Assembly (NCBI RefSeq): GCF_002027545.1
Contig: NZ_MXAN01000014.1
Coordinates: 29,018 to 40,331, forward strand
Source: Moraxella lacunata
Lineage (GTDB): Bacteria; Pseudomonadota; Gammaproteobacteria; Pseudomonadales; Moraxellaceae
Direction: 5' to 3'
Length of the DNA: 11,314 nt
Below the pieces are notes generated by a model. It was not told the DNA's origin, made no database searches, and saw nothing but the letters and a program-made list of their open reading frames with translations. Position numbers and translations under genes: made by a program. Below, piece by piece: positions 1-7,039 of this stretch (within the stretch, counting starts at the first letter, position 1; each line of letters starts with the position of its first letter).

Positions 1-31
1 GGTTTATTTTTAGTTTGGAAAGAGATTTAAT
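1..31. repeat. 31-bp inverted repeat, left copy
   Basis: These 31 bases are the exact reverse complement of 995-1025, so cpdA sits between two perfect inverted copies. The match ends abruptly on the inner side after base 31. The outer side runs off the window, so the repeat may be longer. A partial third copy (GTTTGGAAAGA) is at 1073-1083. This could be a terminal repeat of a small mobile unit or two insertions of a short repeat; the sequence cannot decide. Confidence 0.85.
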
Positions 32-49
32 ATAGCAAAAAATCTTATT

Positions 50-66
50 GGTGCGTGATACGCACC
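50..66. repeat. Short hairpin repeat, REP-like
   Basis: GGTGCGT (50-56) and ACGCACC (60-66) form a perfect 7-bp stem around a 3-base loop, followed by TTAC. The layout (GC-rich stem, tiny loop, pyrimidine-TAC foot) resembles the hairpins at 1123-1145 and 4364-4385. Here the foot on the minus strand reads GTAA rather than GTAG. There is no T-run, so it is not a typical intrinsic terminator. Confidence 0.55.
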
Positions 67-170
67 TTACTGCCAATGAGTGTATTTTGAAGTTAAATGA
101 TTATATTTACACAAATCACAATCTACCCCCACCCTTTTACATTTAACCATATTTTTAAATCCATTGCCCC

Positions 171-989
171 ATGACCTACCCCACCCACCTATCCGCCCCG
201 TCCGATTTTATCATCGCTCAAATCAGCGATTTGCATTTATCCATGCACGCCCCTACTAATACCGATAAATTTTTAAAGGTGTTGGATTTTGCCTTAATCT
301 TTGAACCCAATTTATTGTTACTTACAGGCGATTTGGTTAATGACGGCAATACCGATTTATATGATTGGCTGTTTGATAAGCTAGATAAAACAAATATCCC
401 CTATCTGTGCTTGGCGGGCAATCATGACGTAACGCATGAGATAGGGCATGATTTGCCTTTTGATAAACGCACATTTCTCCCCATTACCAAAGATAACAGA
501 CTCATTGACACCCACCGCCTTGTCATAGAGCTACCCCATACCACTTGGCAACTTTTGGCGGTCAATTCTGCCGTAGGCGGTCATATCTATGGGCGACTTG
601 ATGATGACAAACTTGCCTTTTTAAAAACCCACCTTAGTCATGCCATGCCCACCCTTATTGCCCTGCACCACCACCCCACCCCTGTCGGCTCGGCATGGAT
701 AGATGAGCATATGTTGCAAAATGGCGATGAGTTTTGGGCAACACTGAACGCTCATGCCACCGATACCGCCAACCGCCCCCATGTTCTCTGTGGACACGTT
801 CATCAGGCACATATCTTGCAACAGAACGGCGGAACGCTCTATACCTGCCCTGCCACGTCTCACCAATTTGCCCCGCACCGAGATGAATTTGGCATTGATA
901 ATGTGGCGAGTGGTTTTCGTTTGCTACAATTACATAACAATCGTACGCTAGACACATGGGTCAAAAGGCTGGATAATAGCGGGTTTTAA
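171..989 (+). CDS. cpdA: 3',5'-cyclic-AMP phosphodiesterase CpdA (class III metallophosphoesterase)
   Basis: A 272-residue cytosolic metallophosphoesterase expected to hydrolyse cAMP to 5'-AMP and so lower the signal read by CRP/Vfr-type regulators. All dimetal motifs are present in order: D20-L-H22, G53-D54, G83-N-H85-D86, the HHHP stretch at 166-169, and G208-H-V-H211. The length matches E. coli CpdA (about 275). The ATG at 171 places the first motif at the usual distance from the N-terminus, but I see no good Shine-Dalgarno before it. The gene stands alone, with no cotranscribed neighbour, and is bracketed by the 31-bp inverted repeat (1-31, 995-1025). A broader phosphodiesterase role cannot be excluded from motifs alone, but the family call is secure. 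Confidence 0.85.
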   Translation: MTYPTHLSAPSDFIIAQISDLHLSMHAPTNTDKFLKVLDFALIFEPNLLLLTGDLVNDGNTDLYDWLFDKLDKTNIPYLCLAGNHDVTHEIGHDLPFDKRTFLPITKDNRLIDTHRLVIELPHTTWQLLAVNSAVGGHIYGRLDDDKLAFLKTHLSHAMPTLIALHHHPTPVGSAWIDEHMLQNGDEFWATLNAHATDTANRPHVLCGHVHQAHILQQNGGTLYTCPATSHQFAPHRDEFGIDNVASGFRLLQLHNNRTLDTWVKRLDNSGF

Positions 990-994
990 AAAAC

Positions 995-1025
995 ATTAAA
1001 TCTCTTTCCAAACTAAAAATAAACC
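995..1025. repeat. 31-bp inverted repeat, right copy
   Basis: Exact reverse complement of 1-31. It begins six bases after the cpdA stop codon. The sequence just inside differs from the left copy, so the identity is confined to the repeat itself. Confidence 0.85.
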
Positions 1026-1054
1026 CTTATAAGTATTGGGGTTGAAGTTTTTAA

Positions 1055-1174
1055 AAATCCATAAAAATCAGGGTTTGGAAAGAAGTCTATTGTTAAATTT
1101 ACCCTAAGTTTGGGCTTGATTTGGGCGAATGTGATTCGCCCCTACATCCTAATACTTAAATTTTTTATGGATTT
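1055..1174. repeat. Segment bounded by 13-bp perfect inverted repeat
   Basis: AAATCCATAAAAA (1055-1067) is the exact reverse complement of TTTTTATGGATTT (1162-1174). The 120-bp interval contains the partial GTTTGGAAAGA copy (1073-1083) and the hairpin at 1123-1145. It could be a non-autonomous mobile unit or a chance nesting of repeats. AAATCCAT also occurs near 150, just upstream of cpdA. AT-rich arms lower the weight of the match. Confidence 0.45.
1123..1145 (-). repeat. REP-like hairpin with GTAG foot
   Basis: GGGCGAAT (1123-1130) and ATTCGCCC (1134-1141) form a perfect 8-bp stem with loop GTG. Read on the minus strand, the stem is immediately preceded by GTAG. A GTAG tetranucleotide at the 5' foot of a palindrome is the known architecture of REP sequences mobilised by RAYT (TnpA-REP, Y1) transposases. 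The same foot occurs at 4364 and, on the minus strand, at 11177. No RAYT gene is in the window. Confidence 0.6.
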
Positions 1175-1207
1175 GGGGCGTGTTGAACGATTTGGGGCGT
1201 GTTGAAC
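1170..1207. repeat. 19-bp tandem duplication at a MITE end
   Basis: The 19-base unit GATTTGGGGCGTGTTGAAC occurs twice head to tail (1170-1188 and 1189-1207). It contains the terminal repeat of the MITE-like element that starts at 1194, so the left end of that element is duplicated. Confidence 0.8.
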
Positions 1208-1318
1208 ATTGATAACATTTTATTGAATTTGATAAAAATTTGATGATTTAATCAATTTTTGCATGAAAAATGGCTAAATCTTGTTTTTCATTGCAAATAC
1301 CAACATTCAACACGCCCC
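1194..1318 (+). mobile_element. MITE-like element, short form (copy 1)
   Basis: The ends GGGGCGTGTTGAA (1194-1206) and TTCAACACGCCCC (1306-1318) are perfect 13-bp terminal inverted repeats. Inside, ATGAAAAA (1263-1270) and TTTTTCAT (1284-1291) form a central stem. Bases 1256-1281 are identical over 26 nt to the reverse complement of 4229-4254 in the longer copy, and the last 26 bases before the terminal CGCCC end also align. There is no ORF, so any transposase would act in trans. No clear target duplication is visible. Confidence 0.7.
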
Positions 1319-1384
1319 ACTTGAAAAATCCAAACATATCCCCATTTAGGACGCAATTTTTTGAGTGTTAATTTTTTCATGCTT

Positions 1385-1397
1385 GGTCAAATTGACC
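1385..1397. promoter_or_regulatory. Palindrome before dksA (possible operator)
   Basis: GGTCAA-A-TTGACC is a perfect 6-bp inverted repeat around one base. It ends six bases before the AAAGGA Shine-Dalgarno (1404-1409) of dksA, so it would lie in the leader or overlap the transcription start. No known regulator is assigned; a chance palindrome is possible. Confidence 0.35.
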
Positions 1398-1416
1398 GTT
1401 TTTAAAGGATAAACGC

Positions 1417-1833
1417 ATGGCAAACGCCACTTTCACCCCCTACACCCCTGCCAAAGACGAAGAATATATGTCGGACGCTCAATTGGAGCATTTTCGCACG
1501 ATTTTGGTAAATTGGAAAACCGAACTGCTCGCCGAAGCCGAACGCACCAAGGACTACATCAACGAAGAGACAGGGGCAATGGCGGACATCAATGACCGTG
1601 CCACCCAAGAAGAAGAGTTTGCCCTAGCTCTACGCACCCGAGACCGTGAGCGTAAACTGGTGCGTAAGATTGATAAATCACTGGTAGAGATTGAGACAGG
1701 CGATTATGGGTTTTGTGAGACGTGTGGCACGGAGATTGGGCTAAAACGCCTAGAAGCCCGTCCCACCGCCACACAGTGCATTGACTGCAAAACCATGTCC
1801 GAGATGAAAGAAAAGCAAAATCACGGACACTAA
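1417..1833 (+). CDS. dksA: RNA polymerase-binding transcription factor DksA
   Basis: A 138-residue DksA. It binds the RNA polymerase secondary channel and, with ppGpp, retunes rRNA and amino-acid promoters. The N-terminal part (about 20-95) is the coiled-coil hairpin. Its tip keeps both functional aspartates, D57 and D60, in the segment that matches D71/D74 of E. coli. The C-terminal zinc finger has C100-X2-C103 and C121-X2-C124, followed by the usual helix. It is a little shorter at the N-terminus than E. coli DksA (151). The start at 1417 is supported by AAAGGA eight bases upstream. gluQ follows after 7 bp, an arrangement also found in E. coli, which suggests cotranscription and perhaps translational coupling. 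A perfect palindrome lies at 1385-1397. Confidence 0.95.
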   Translation: MANATFTPYTPAKDEEYMSDAQLEHFRTILVNWKTELLAEAERTKDYINEETGAMADINDRATQEEEFALALRTRDRERKLVRKIDKSLVEIETGDYGFCETCGTEIGLKRLEARPTATQCIDCKTMSEMKEKQNHGH

Positions 1834-1840
1834 GCCTGCC

Positions 1841-2767
1841 ATGAACTCACGCCCCATTATCGGTCGCTTTGCCCCGTCCCCGACTGGGGCGTTGCATTTG
1901 GGGTCGCTGTGTACTGCTTTGGCAAGTTATTGTCATATCAAATCATTGGGCGGTCGTTGGCTTGTGCGGATTGAAGACGTGGATTTTGAGCGGTGTAAGC
2001 CTGATTATACTGTATCTATCTTGACCGATTTGGATAATTTGGGACTACACTCGGACGGTGAGATAATTTTTCAGTCCAAACGCACGGATATTTATGATGA
2101 ATATCTTAATTATCTGTCAAATATCACTTATCACTGCACCTGCTCTCGCAAAGAGTTATCCGCCCTATCCATACCTGCGGTGAGTTTTTATGACGTTAAT
2201 ATCAAAGACTTACACCTTGCTCCGATTTACCCCCGATTATGCCTGCACAAAAACCTAAGCGACAAAAAAATCCGTCTGTGCCTGCCTGACGTGCTGACCG
2301 CCTTTTTTGACGGCATACAAGGGGTAATATGGGACAACCCTGCCAAAAGCCTTGGCGACGTGGTCGTCAAACGCCAAAACGGCATGATAAACTACATACT
2401 CGCCTGCACCATTGATGACGGCTTGCAAGGGATAACGCACGTCATGCGGGGGCTTGACATTATGCCGATGACAGTCGCCCAGCTTTTTATCGCCAAAGCG
2501 TGCCGACTGCCCACCCCTCACTATTTTTATCATCTGCCCCTGCTTGTCAATGCTGACGGACAAAAACTCTCCAAACAAAACCTTGCCACCCCGATAGATA
2601 CCACCACGCCTGATAAAGTGAGTGATTTACTCTTTACTGCTTTAACCTTGCTTGGGCAAAATCCGCCAACAGAGCTACAAAAAGAGACGCCCGACACGAT
2701 ACTCATGTGGGCGGTTAGGCATTGGGATAATGGCGTTTTACAAGGGGCAACATTGGGGGCGGTTTAA
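1841..2767 (+). CDS. gluQ: Glutamyl-Q tRNA(Asp) synthetase (GluQ-RS)
   Basis: A 308-residue paralogue of the glutamyl-tRNA synthetase catalytic domain. It activates glutamate without tRNA and attaches it to queuosine at the wobble base of tRNA-Asp. The class I signature is visible as PSPTG (12-16) followed by HLGS (19-22), and the second motif as KLSKQ (242-246). A zinc site is formed by C99-X-C101 with Y130-X3-C134. The anticodon-binding domain of true GluRS is absent, as expected for the length. IEDVD (44-48) and the RGLD stretch (203-206) also fit the family. The gene begins 7 bp after the dksA stop with only a weak ribosome site (CGGA), consistent with coupling to dksA. Its 3' end converges on ftsW with a 14-bp gap. 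Confidence 0.93.
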   Translation: MNSRPIIGRFAPSPTGALHLGSLCTALASYCHIKSLGGRWLVRIEDVDFERCKPDYTVSILTDLDNLGLHSDGEIIFQSKRTDIYDEYLNYLSNITYHCTCSRKELSALSIPAVSFYDVNIKDLHLAPIYPRLCLHKNLSDKKIRLCLPDVLTAFFDGIQGVIWDNPAKSLGDVVVKRQNGMINYILACTIDDGLQGITHVMRGLDIMPMTVAQLFIAKACRLPTPHYFYHLPLLVNADGQKLSKQNLATPIDTTTPDKVSDLLFTALTLLGQNPPTELQKETPDTILMWAVRHWDNGVLQGATLGAV

Positions 2768-2784
2768 ACACCCCAACCCTTTTA
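2753..2784 (+). terminator. Weak hairpin at the gluQ 3' end
   Basis: TTGGGG (2753-2758) pairs with CCCCAA (2771-2776), enclosing a loop that contains the palindrome GTTTAAAC, and is followed by CCCTTTTAA. It overlaps the gluQ stop codon and could end the dksA-gluQ transcript. The short stem and broken T-run make this tentative. Confidence 0.3.
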
Positions 2785-3957
2785 ATACTCTCTGTTTTTA
2801 TTTTCCAGATAAATTCGCTCGCTTTCTTTGTCCGCCTTTAAAATCATGGCAATCATGATAAGTGCCATCAGCATGGACGAACCGCCAAAGCTATAAAATG
2901 GCAAGGTCAAGCCCTTGGTTGGCATAAGCCCCATGTTCATGCCTGCATTAATCAGCACTTGCCCAAAAATCACCACGCCAAAGCCAAATACCATGTAGCT
3001 AAGACGCAGTTGGCGACGTTTTAGGGCGGTATGGCTGATTCTCATAATCGTCGCCACAATCAGCACTTCAAGCAGTAACACAAACGCCACCCCCAAAAAA
3101 CCCAACTCTTCGCCCGTGATGGCTAGGATAAAGTCGGTATGAGCTTCGGGCAGGTGCGATAATTTTTGCACGCTGTTGCCATAGCCCACCCCATCAAACT
3201 CCCCCCGCCCAAAGGCTATCAGACTGCGAGACAGCTGATAATCGGTGTCCTGCACGTCATCAAACGGCTCCCAAAACGACATGAGTCGCTCTTTACGATA
3301 ATCCGACGACAGCAGTCCATAAACCAGTGCAGGCACGAACACCGCCGACACCAACGCCACATAATGCGGTAATGGCACCCCACTGACAAACAAAATAATA
3401 CTCGCTGTGGCGATAATCACCGCCACCGAACCGTAGTCAGGTTGCCACAAAATCAGGGCAATCATCGGCAAATACCACACCGTCAGTCGCCACCCTGCAA
3501 TCAGACTGCCCCGCACTTCTGCCGACCGTCTGACCACATAGTCAGCAATGATAAGCACCATCAGCAGTTTGACAAATTCAGACGTCTGAAAATTAAACAC
3601 CCCAAAGTCAAGCCATCGCTGTGAACCATTAATGACCGTCCCTGTGATGAGCGTTACTATCAACAGTAACAGTGCCACAAGCCATGCCAACACCAACAGT
3701 CCAATTTCAAAATACCACTTCAAGGGAAAGCGATACACCACCATGCCCGCCAACAAACCGATAACAATATAAGTCGCCTGTGAATAAAAAAAGGTCATGG
3801 GCGACAAGCCTTTGGTCATCGCAAACGGCACTGACGCTGACGCCATCATCAAAAGACTCATGGACAGCAATAAAAACAGGCTCGTCATCAACACCGTCCG
3901 AGCAGACGGTACATAGGGCGATGTGGCTATCGTCGTGGGGATGTTAAAAAAACTCAT
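2782..3957 (-). CDS. ftsW: Peptidoglycan glycosyltransferase FtsW
   Basis: A SEDS-family septal glycosyltransferase that polymerises lipid II at the division site together with its class B PBP. With the ATG at 3957 the protein has 391 residues and about ten hydrophobic segments. Family marks are GSQRW (111-115), the PEAHTDFI segment with the catalytic aspartate at 275, the following TGEELG, and LTLPFYSFGGSS (350-361). These favour FtsW over RodA. The reading frame stays open to a TTG at 4032. The ATG at 3957 is preferred because a TATAAT lies between the two (3991-3996) and because D275 then falls at the position I recall for Pseudomonas FtsW. No strong Shine-Dalgarno precedes it. murD lies upstream on the same strand, as in dcw clusters, but repeats now separate them, so ftsW probably has its own promoter. 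Residues after about 375 are a short charged cytoplasmic tail. Confidence 0.92.
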   Translation of the reverse strand: MSFFNIPTTIATSPYVPSARTVLMTSLFLLLSMSLLMMASASVPFAMTKGLSPMTFFYSQATYIVIGLLAGMVVYRFPLKWYFEIGLLVLAWLVALLLLIVTLITGTVINGSQRWLDFGVFNFQTSEFVKLLMVLIIADYVVRRSAEVRGSLIAGWRLTVWYLPMIALILWQPDYGSVAVIIATASIILFVSGVPLPHYVALVSAVFVPALVYGLLSSDYRKERLMSFWEPFDDVQDTDYQLSRSLIAFGRGEFDGVGYGNSVQKLSHLPEAHTDFILAITGEELGFLGVAFVLLLEVLIVATIMRISHTALKRRQLRLSYMVFGFGVVIFGQVLINAGMNMGLMPTKGLTLPFYSFGGSSMLMALIMIAMILKADKESERIYLENKNREY

Positions 3958-3990
3958 GACAGGGCAATGCTTGGGAAAATTTGGGACTAT

Positions 3991-3996
3991 ATTATA
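3991..3996 (-). promoter_or_regulatory. Probable -10 box for ftsW
   Basis: TATAAT reads on the minus strand, about 34 bases before the ftsW ATG at 3957. No good -35 match lies 16-18 bases upstream, so strength is uncertain. It sits downstream of the MITE-like element, giving ftsW a possible promoter independent of murD. Confidence 0.4.
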
Positions 3997-4111
3997 AACC
4001 AAATCTCTGCTAAATGCTTGATTATTTGGCAAAAATTTGGGGAGATTAGAAAGGCTTGGGCAAAAATTGCGTAGGGTTTGGGTAGGGTTTTGAATAAGGT
4101 TTGATATTGCC

Positions 4112-4318
4112 TAGGGCGTATTGAACTTTTGTATTTGCAATGAAAAATAGGGGAAATCACCCGTTTTTCAAGGAAAAAACGCAGGCTGATAGTCATTCTA
4201 TCAGACAAGTTTTTGACGATGAAAAACCAGATTTAGCCATTTTTCATGCAAAAACATTACTTTATTTCTAAAATATTTCTATATTGTAAATAGTGTTATA
4301 AAGGTTCAACACGCCCTA
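4112..4318 (-). mobile_element. MITE-like element, long form (copy 2)
   Basis: TAGGGCGTATTGAAC (4112-4126) and GTTCAACACGCCCTA (4304-4318) are 15-bp terminal inverted repeats with one mismatch. The element is inverted relative to copy 1 at 1194-1318 and shares 26 identical bases (4229-4254). Two ATGAAAAA direct repeats, at 4140-4147 and 4219-4226, are 79 nt apart. The 79-nt unit is missing from copy 1. It includes the hairpin CTGATAG/CTATCAG (4186-4204). A TA flanks the GGGCG/CGCCC cores on both sides, which might be a target duplication or part of the terminal repeat. Confidence 0.7.
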
Positions 4319-4363
4319 AATTATAAGGTAAAAAATATACCACAAATTCAAATAATGTCTGGC

Positions 4364-4385
4364 GTAGGGGCGTGCTGAGCACGCC
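4364..4385 (+). repeat. REP-like hairpin with GTAG foot
   Basis: GTAG (4364-4367) is followed, after one G, by GGCGTGCT (4369-4376) pairing with AGCACGCC (4378-4385). This matches the GTAG-plus-palindrome layout of RAYT-type REPs. The arm TAGGGGCGTGCTGAGC also resembles the terminal repeat of the MITE-like elements (TAGGGCGTGTTGAAC). A degenerate copy is at 11151-11177 on the other strand. Confidence 0.6.
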
Positions 4386-4408
4386 TTATACACTCTACAA
4401 AATGAAAA

Positions 4409-4467
4409 AGTGTGACGGTTCCCGTTCGTGGTGAGCCTGTCGAACCATGACGGGAACCGCACGCACT
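4409..4467. repeat. Inverted repeat, short relative of the 5975-6095 element
   Basis: CGGTTCCCGT (4416-4425) and ACGGGAACCG (4450-4459) form a perfect 10-bp stem with weaker pairing outside. The loop carries CGTTCGTGGTGAGC (4423-4436) and GAACCATGACGG (4442-4453). Both occur in the same order and nearly the same spacing, inverted, at 6037-6068. There is no T-run, so it is unlikely to be a simple terminator for murD. Confidence 0.65.
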
Positions 4468-4551
4468 ATAAAGCCTGCAACAAACATTAAATTGGCAGGT
4501 GTATTCTCACTTGATATAAGCCAAGATTAAAGTCAATTTATAAAAACCCAA

Positions 4552-5946
4552 TCACGCCAACGCTTTGACAAGTACAATAAACCGCTCACCACGCTCATTA
4601 TAGCTTTTAAATTGGTCAAGGCTTGCACACGCAGGCGACAGTAGCACGACTTTGGCAGAGCTTTGACTGGCAAGCTTTACCGCCTTTTCAAGTGTGCCTG
4701 CTTGTGTCATTTTGGTTGCCAAATTAGGACTGTTTGCCAATGTTTTTTGTATCAAGCCCGCATCTTGTCCGATAAGATAAATGCTGTCGGCAAACTGTTC
4801 GGCAAAAGGGATAAGCTCAGCAAAATCCTGCCCCTTACCCTGACCGCCCAAAATCAAGGCAAGCGACTGCTCCCCATACACCGCCCCAAGCCCGTCAATG
4901 GCGGAGAGTGTCGCCCCAATATTCGTGCCTTTTGAGTCGTTAAAATACACCTTACCACCCACGTCCGCCACATATTCACAGCGGTGTGGCAAGCCCATAA
5001 ACGTCCGTAGCACATCAAGCATGGCATTCATGTCAAGCCCCACGGCACTGCCCAAGGCTAAGGCGGATAAGGCGTTAAGCAGGTTGTGTTTACCTTTAAT
5101 CAAAATTTCATCGGATGACAACAGCTTGTCGCCATTATGACACAGCCAAATGGTTTCGCCATTCTCACTATTATCATCACACTCGCCTTTTAGACAAAAG
5201 TCCGCCGAAAAGCCCTCGCCAATCTCCCCTGACGTGCTTATCATCTGAGCGTGTTTGGGCAGATGAGCGATACAGGTACGGGCAAGCTCTTTGTCGTCCA
5301 GCCACACCACGGCATTTTTGGCGTTATCAAAAATGCGTAATTTTTGGGCAAGATACCCTGCCATATCGCCATGACGGTCTAAGTGGTCGGCAGATAAATT
5401 CAAAATGGTCGCCACGTCCGCCCCAAGCCCACTCATCATTTCAAGCTGAAAGCTAGACAGTTCAAGCACCGCCATGTCCATGCCGTCAATGTTTAATAGG
5501 TCAAGGGCAGGTGTGCCGATGTTACCGCCCACACCCACTGTTTTGCCTGACTTTTCTGCCATGAGTCCGACCAGCGTGGTTACGGTGGATTTGGCGTTGG
5601 AGCCTGTAATGGCGACAATCGGCGTGTGCGTGCCGTTGTCCGTATCTCGCTCTTTTAGATTTTCAATAAACACTTGCACATCACTCACCACACTTACGCC
5701 CTGCTCTATGGCTTGGGCTATGGCGGGCGTGGTGGGGTCGATACCAGGGCTGATGACGACTCTGTCCGAAGCGAGCAAAACATCGGCATGGATACCGCCA
5801 AAATAAGTCACCACACCGCTTGGCAATTTGTCTGCCAACGGGGGGAAATTACCGTCCGTAACGGCAACCGTATGCCCTTGATTTACCAAAAATTGAACCG
5901 CAGACAGTCCAGAACCGCCTAAGCCAATAACCGTATAATTTGCCAT
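4552..5946 (-). CDS. murD: UDP-N-acetylmuramoyl-L-alanine--D-glutamate ligase MurD
   Basis: A 464-residue cytoplasmic ligase that adds D-glutamate to UDP-MurNAc-L-Ala using ATP. The N-terminal Rossmann-like domain starts with GLGGSG (8-13). The ATP loop is TGSNAKSTVTTLV (114-126), with Ala where E. coli has Gly. The central domain has GGNIGTPALDLL (140-151), ELSSFQLE (162-169) and SADHLDRHG (185-193). The C-terminal domain has HNLLNALSA (287-295), GLPHRCE (318-324), NDSKGTN (336-342), GGQGKGQDF (367-375) and a late LLSPACASLDQF (435-446). The ATG at 5946 has AAGG about eight bases upstream. It faces away from glnB. On the same strand ftsW is next but about 590 bp away. The call is secure on motifs and length. 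Confidence 0.96.
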   Translation of the reverse strand: MANYTVIGLGGSGLSAVQFLVNQGHTVAVTDGNFPPLADKLPSGVVTYFGGIHADVLLASDRVVISPGIDPTTPAIAQAIEQGVSVVSDVQVFIENLKERDTDNGTHTPIVAITGSNAKSTVTTLVGLMAEKSGKTVGVGGNIGTPALDLLNIDGMDMAVLELSSFQLEMMSGLGADVATILNLSADHLDRHGDMAGYLAQKLRIFDNAKNAVVWLDDKELARTCIAHLPKHAQMISTSGEIGEGFSADFCLKGECDDNSENGETIWLCHNGDKLLSSDEILIKGKHNLLNALSALALGSAVGLDMNAMLDVLRTFMGLPHRCEYVADVGGKVYFNDSKGTNIGATLSAIDGLGAVYGEQSLALILGGQGKGQDFAELIPFAEQFADSIYLIGQDAGLIQKTLANSPNLATKMTQAGTLEKAVKLASQSSAKVVLLSPACASLDQFKSYNERGERFIVLVKALA

Positions 5947-5974
5947 GAATGTGCCTTTTTTAAATGATGGTCAT

Positions 5975-6546
<572 letters not shown>

Positions 6547-6550
6547 AAGA

Positions 6551-6578
6551 AACCCCACCGAAGTGGGGTTTTGTGTGT
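6551..6578. terminator. Bidirectional intrinsic terminator between glnB and the DUF2147-like gene
   Basis: AACCCCAC (6551-6558) and GTGGGGTT (6563-6570) form a perfect 8-bp stem. The plus strand continues with TTTTGTGTGTTT. On the minus strand the loop is C(TTCG)G, an extra-stable tetraloop, and the tail is TTTCTTTTAT. It lies between the converging glnB and the gene ending at 6604 and can serve both. Confidence 0.85.
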
Positions 6579-6603
6579 TTGACCGTTTAAACCAGTCTTG
6601 GAC

Positions 6604-6969
6604 TTACTGTCTGACACCTGTTTGAGTGCCTGCTTTACTTTTGATGGTGATGTTATTGCCATTTAACGTGATGTTGGCAGTGCCTGAGATGGGTAGGGTT
6701 GGGTGCTTGCCTTTACCTGCATATTTGCCACCGCCTTGGGCTTTGATGTCTCTGATGACGGTCGTGCCTTCACGCTTTTTGGCTTTTTCGGTCAAGCCTT
6801 TGGTCATCACAGCTTGGTAGCCACTGCCTGACTTGCTGATTTTGATGATGGCTTTGGCTTCGCCTTTTTCACTCATTTTCCAGTTACCCACGATGGCGTC
6901 ATCATTGGCAAATGCACTGGCAGATACTGCAACACCAAGACTGATGGCAAGTAGTTTGTTCAATTTCAT
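6604..6969 (-). CDS. Small secreted protein, DUF2147-like
   Basis: A 121-residue protein with a clear Sec signal peptide: a basic start (MKLNK), a hydrophobic core and an ASAFA site with cleavage expected after residue 21. The mature part of about 100 residues is basic and glycine-rich. It has an early GNWK (28-31) and an end of TQTGVRQ, which fits the small DUF2147 family (early GxW motif, late RTQTW-like motif); the match is from memory. DUF2147 proteins are exported and of unknown function, so the product is probably periplasmic or outer-membrane associated. The ATG at 6969 has AGGAG upstream. It has its own promoter (7040-7068), a palindrome at the mRNA start and a shared terminator, so it is probably monocistronic. 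Confidence 0.75.
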   Translation of the reverse strand: MKLNKLLAISLGVAVSASAFANDDAIVGNWKMSEKGEAKAIIKISKSGSGYQAVMTKGLTEKAKKREGTTVIRDIKAQGGGKYAGKGKHPTLPISGTANITLNGNNITIKSKAGTQTGVRQ

Positions 6970-7009
6970 GACTTACTCCTGTTTACAAAAATCTAATTAA
7001 TTTAAGCCA

Positions 7010-7027
7010 GTCAGTACTCGTACTGAC
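7010..7027 (-). promoter_or_regulatory. Palindrome at the 5' end of the DUF2147-like mRNA
   Basis: GTCAGTAC (7010-7017) and GTACTGAC (7020-7027) form a perfect 8-bp inverted repeat around two bases. The predicted start is near 7033, so the palindrome covers about +6 to +24. It could be an operator blocking promoter escape or an RNA hairpin that stabilises the mRNA. Confidence 0.5.
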
Positions 7028-7039
7028 AACTGTTTACCC

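Larger units (their letters stand above)
990..1416. other. Gene-free repeat mosaic between cpdA and dksA
   Basis: No credible coding sequence lies here. The stretch holds, in order: the right copy of the cpdA-flanking repeat, a 120-bp segment bounded by a 13-bp inverted repeat, a GTAG-footed hairpin inside that segment, a 19-bp tandem duplication, a short MITE-like element, and a leader with a palindrome before dksA. No convincing sigma-70 promoter for dksA could be matched, although one must lie here or inside the repeats. Confidence 0.7.
3958..4551. other. Gene-free repeat region between murD and ftsW
   Basis: No credible gene lies here. The stretch contains the ftsW leader and -10 box, a 207-bp MITE-like element (4112-4318), a GTAG-footed hairpin (4364-4385) and an inverted repeat (4409-4467). 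murD and ftsW are adjacent or nearly so in typical gammaproteobacterial dcw clusters, so this gap looks like an accumulation of inserted repeats. Confidence 0.7.

Noticed and set aside
3958..4032. FtsW extension to a TTG start at 4032
   Set aside because: A TATAAT lies inside it at 3991-3996, the added residues do not look like FtsW, and the ATG at 3957 gives a normal N-terminus.
3987..4208. 73-residue ORF across the MITE-like element upstream of ftsW
   Set aside because: It mixes repeat and promoter sequence, and the translation resembles no domain.
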